Shown: in pieces, positions 61,289 through 64,000 of the stretch
Layout of the letters: every line of letters starts with the position of its first letter
How positions within the stretch are numbered: the first letter of the stretch is position 1
NCBI RefSeq assembly: GCF_004011695.2
Contig: NC_082421.1
Coordinates: forward strand, 743,501 to 807,500
Reading direction: 5' to 3'
DNA length: 64,000 nucleotides
Origin: Ascochyta rabiei
Taxonomy: Eukaryota; Ascomycota; Dothideomycetes; Pleosporales; Didymellaceae
Notes under the pieces: model-generated
Databases searched by the model: none
Told to the model about the DNA's origin: nothing
Seen by the model: the letters and a program-made list of their open reading frames with translations, nothing else
Position numbers and translations under genes: made by a program

Positions 61289-62992
61289 CTATTCGCCTTT
61301 CATCAAGAATCGCCTTCCCACGTCCATCCAAAGCACATCGCATCCGGCGTCGCCCTTCACTTGGTTCGCAAGCTCAAACAATCTCCTACGCCGCCCCTCG
61401 TCGTTCTCAAGCCATCGCTCCTCCCCAACATCCTCAACACCATTTTCATTGACCATCAAACCTCTTCTCTCCTTCCTCCCCTCCTCAATATACTCCGCAC
61501 ACGGCGGCTTCCCACTAACAACGAAATCCAAGATCCTGTCTCTCCAAGCACTTACAACAGGCTTGTAGCTCTCCGGCAAGCGATCCTCGTGCACGCCACC
61601 CAACAGCGTCACAATATCGAACGTATGGGTCGCGAACTTGCCTTGCTTTCTGATCGGCCCGTCGAATGGGTTCGGCAGATCGAAGATGTGGAAGTACGTG
61701 TTCGGAATCAGATTCGCCTCGACGGTCGCAACTGCAGCAGCGAAGAAACCAATATCGCTTTCGAACAAACACACGGCTTGTAAAGCATCAGGATCCGGCA
61801 TACCAGGCCTAAGACCGTACATTTTGCACAGCGCTGCGCCGTTGTCGTTGCCCAGCACATCCTTTGCGATGTGCTCGAATGCCATGGCGTGGTCTTTGCG
61901 GCTGCCGTCTTTGCTCATCATGTTGTATGAGATCCCGCCGTCGTAGGTTGTGGAGCCGACGATCTGCGCTTCCACGGGCGTAAATCTGTTTCGCCAATTT
62001 TCTGGAGCCATCTTTCCAGATTTAGTCAGTTCCATGGATGGTTTCTCAACGGGGAAGTGTTCAGTGTTGGCGCAAGGAAGCCCGACCCATGCTAGATCGC
62101 GGATTTTAGAGACATCCATAGCGATCATGTCGTTGGCGATGTCTTTTGCGTTTCGTTCCTTGCCGGATTCATCTTTGGTGGGGATTTTGAGGGAGACAGC
62201 TTGACTGAGGAAGTTCTTGTGATGCTTTTGCGGTGTCATACTGGGCATTGTAACCGGAGTGCCGCTAAACGTTATTGCGCGCTTAAAAATCGGGTCACGG
62301 ATTGTCTTGACGGAGACACTTTCGCCTCCTGCGCTTTGGCCAATAACGCTGATGTTGTTGACATCTCCGCCGAAGTCCTCGATGTTGTTCTTCACCCAGT
62401 CGAGAGCGAGGTCTTGGTCATGGAGACCATTGTTCTCAGGGATTAGGTAATCGGTTTCAGGGCTGTGCATGAAGCCAAGTATACCGAGGCGGTAGTTGAT
62501 GCTAATCATAATGAAAGGAGTACCACGCTGAATACTCTGGAGGACGAGGTTCGTTGGATCATAATATGGTCTGTTCGCGGAACCGAGGAAAAAGGCACCA
62601 CCATGGATGAAGACAAGGACTGGCAGTTTGGCGTCAGAGCAAAAGCCACCATTGCTATTGATACATGTTGGAGGGAGCCGAATAGATAAGTTCAGACAGT
62701 CTTCTGATTGTTCTTCGTCGTCTGGGAGATTTTCTGTTGGCAAGGGGATGTTCGAAGCATCCATGGTCACACTGCCCCATGGCTGGACACTCGAGGGTCC
62801 TGGCTTCGTGGCATCAAATATGTCGTTACGATATCGTAGGCTATTCGAGAGACTTTGCAGCGGTTCTGCTCGCCCAAAGCGCTGTGGAATGATACCATAG
62901 GGCAGACCGAGGATCTTGATCAAAGAGGTATGTGCATCACGTAGGCCTTTGATGGCGCCGAGTTTTGCATGGTTGAGAGTGATGTGAGCCAT
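61289..62992 (-). CDS. Type B carboxylesterase/lipase (alpha/beta hydrolase)
   Basis: Single exon, 567 aa. The oxyanion-hole motif VFIHGGAFFLG, the EDCLNLSIRLP motif and the nucleophile elbow GQSAGG (Ser220) are all present, with NYRLGILGFM and NNIEDFGGDVNNISVIGQ between them; this is the carboxylesterase type B pattern. The start MAHITLNHAKLGAIKGLRD has no signal peptide, so a cytosolic esterase is expected; substrate unknown. It lies only 54 nt from the stop of trm10 (convergent), so the 3' UTRs overlap. Confidence 0.9.
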   Translation of the reverse strand: MAHITLNHAKLGAIKGLRDAHTSLIKILGLPYGIIPQRFGRAEPLQSLSNSLRYRNDIFDATKPGPSSVQPWGSVTMDASNIPLPTENLPDDEEQSEDCLNLSIRLPPTCINSNGGFCSDAKLPVLVFIHGGAFFLGSANRPYYDPTNLVLQSIQRGTPFIMISINYRLGILGFMHSPETDYLIPENNGLHDQDLALDWVKNNIEDFGGDVNNISVIGQSAGGESVSVKTIRDPIFKRAITFSGTPVTMPSMTPQKHHKNFLSQAVSLKIPTKDESGKERNAKDIANDMIAMDVSKIRDLAWVGLPCANTEHFPVEKPSMELTKSGKMAPENWRNRFTPVEAQIVGSTTYDGGISYNMMSKDGSRKDHAMAFEHIAKDVLGNDNGAALCKMYGLRPGMPDPDALQAVCLFESDIGFFAAAVATVEANLIPNTYFHIFDLPNPFDGPIRKQGKFATHTFDIVTLLGGVHEDRLPESYKPVVSAWRDRILDFVVSGKPPCAEYIEEGRKERRGLMVNENGVEDVGEERWLENDEGRRRRLFELANQVKGDAGCDVLWMDVGRRFLMKGE

Positions 62993-63587
62993 GATATTGT
63001 TGTTGTTGTAGTAGTAGGGGCAATTTAAGGCGAGCCGTTCTCACTACTCGACTATGTCAACGACATGTGTTGACGTCAGGAGTTCATTATAAGTCATCGA
63101 CTGGATCGACAGGTTTCTTTTACCCCCGGAAAGACTTGTTTTGTACCAAAGATGTAGCTTTGTTACCTTACAATAAATGCACTCATGTTGCCGCCTTCGT
63201 TGCTTCTCCCCACCGTTGCAGATTATCAGCCTTATCAGCCTTACCGTGCCCTTCATGACTAGTGGCGGCTAAGCCCTACTAGCGCGAGATGGTTCGAGCC
63301 TCTGGATACTCGAAAAACAAGCACTGCATTAATTTCAACCGCAGAAGCGACACAGGATTGATACTATCACTGGGACAGTGGCGACTGTTGTTGTGCTCCA
63401 AGCAGTTCGAACATTGGAATGTGTTGAGGAGTAATTTCCTTGCGTGAGCTCTCAACCCACTAGTTGTTTACGCAACGTCACAGCTCTTCGGCGCGTCAAC
63501 CCACAAGAGCTCAACCACGCCCTCACGAGACCCGCTTTTCGCTTACATGAACATTTACACTGCAATCACGATCTTTCTACCCATGCA
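62993..63587. promoter_or_regulatory. Divergent promoter region of the carboxylesterase gene and the gene at the right edge
   Basis: 595 nt between head-to-head starts. A GGTTCGAGCC box near 63290 recalls a tRNA B box, but no cloverleaf can be built around it. Confidence 0.5.
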
Positions 63588-64000
63588 ATGTCTTCACCTG
63601 CAGACGGATCGCGATCCCCACCTCCTCTTAGAACATCACAGCGCGCCTCGTCTTTTTTCACATACCCCGTTTCGTACGCCGTTGGTGGCATTCTTCGACG
63701 ACTGAACTCTGACGCAAGTCCGCCTGCGACTACAGATACCTCCGCAAACAACACTCCGAATAGACGGCAATCACAACTGGCATCAACAGCAAACTCCCTG
63801 TCCCATTCGCTTGCCAGTCTTGTGTCGAATACGGCGACATCGCTCTCTTCATACACCGCAGACCCCAACGCAGACATGCACGGCGCACTCCACAACCCAC
63901 ATCGAACAGCGAGCCCTTTTCAGCCGCCGCCGCTCACACCACTAAGCCTGACAGGATGGAGGGAGGGAATGCGGGAGAGTGGAAAGCTGTTGAACACGGC
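63588..64000 (+). CDS. N-terminal part of a possible Oxr1-like TLD-domain protein, cut by the window edge
   Basis: The frame opens at ATG 63588 (MSSPADGSRSPPPL) and is still open at the edge, 137 codons later. The visible part is Ser/Pro/Thr-rich with SYAVGGILRRLNSD and SPFQPPPLTPLSLTGW. The phrase PPPLTPLSLTGW followed by a basic SGKLLN resembles the run-up to the TLD domain of fungal Oxr1 proteins, but the domain itself is not in the window. An overlapping ATG at 63583 gives a short frame that stops early and is not used. Confidence 0.45.
   Translation, partial: MSSPADGSRSPPPLRTSQRASSFFTYPVSYAVGGILRRLNSDASPPATTDTSANNTPNRRQSQLASTANSLSHSLASLVSNTATSLSSYTADPNADMHGALHNPHRTASPFQPPPLTPLSLTGWREGMRESGKLLNT

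Noticed and set aside
63270..63310. tRNA-like GGTTCGAGCC box
   Set aside because: No matching T stem, anticodon arm or acceptor stem can be formed in the surrounding 80 nt.

Overview
This window is nuclear DNA of a filamentous ascomycete (Pezizomycotina). Most genes carry short introns, about 46-130 nt, with GTANGT-type donors, CTRAC-like branch sites and YAG acceptors. The gene set fits this: an AA9 polysaccharide monooxygenase, a LaeA-like methyltransferase, a CrnA-type nitrate transporter, a 7TM-RGS protein and fungal F-box-like proteins, beside housekeeping genes (DHH1, CCT7, SRO7, RPS26, TRM10). A Dothideomycete is my best guess, but no sequence comparison was possible. Both window edges cut genes. 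Exon boundaries below were deduced by hand from splice signals and frame continuity; every multi-exon model sums to a whole number of codons.

Layout. 1-5.9 kb: a truncated GTPBP1-type GTPase, a small unrecognised gene, then the mitochondrial peptidase OCT1 divergent from a MICOS apolipoprotein-O-like subunit. 6-8 kb: an AA9 LPMO gene whose introns, leader and 3' flank are filled with different tandem repeats. 10-13 kb: an Slm1-like TORC2/PIP2 effector. 14-21 kb: an accessory-looking stretch with wide gaps, holding the LaeA-like methyltransferase, the nitrate transporter and a prenylcysteine-oxidase-like flavoprotein. 21-24.5 kb: a flavin-reductase-domain protein divergent from mitochondrial ribosomal protein bL31m, with a TGACG-rich minisatellite between them. 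25-28.3 kb: a secreted, probably GPI-anchored glycoprotein and two decayed relatives in tandem, one broken at a 17-G run. 29-34 kb: an AAAP amino-acid transporter, an F-box-like protein and chaperonin CCT7. 34.6-48.8 kb: a 7TM-RGS protein, SRO7, a large low-complexity (probably nuclear) protein, a large putative mitochondrial protein and a second F-box-like protein. 48.8-51.3 kb: a gene-poor stretch with a perfect 18-bp inverted repeat. 51.3-64 kb: a VanZ-like protein, RPS26, a rhomboid protease, DHH1, complex I subunit NDUFA13, TRM10, a type B carboxylesterase and the start of a possible OXR1/TLD protein.

There is no evident biosynthetic or catabolic cluster: neighbouring genes mostly belong to unrelated processes. 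Mitochondrial genes recur in head-to-head pairs (OCT1/MICOS subunit, flavin-reductase-like/bL31m) or beside a bidirectional promoter (NDUFA13/TRM10). The strongest unusual signals are the repeat-swollen LPMO gene, the decaying tandem family of secreted glycoproteins, the TGACG array in a divergent promoter, and the triplicated N-terminal repeat of TRM10.
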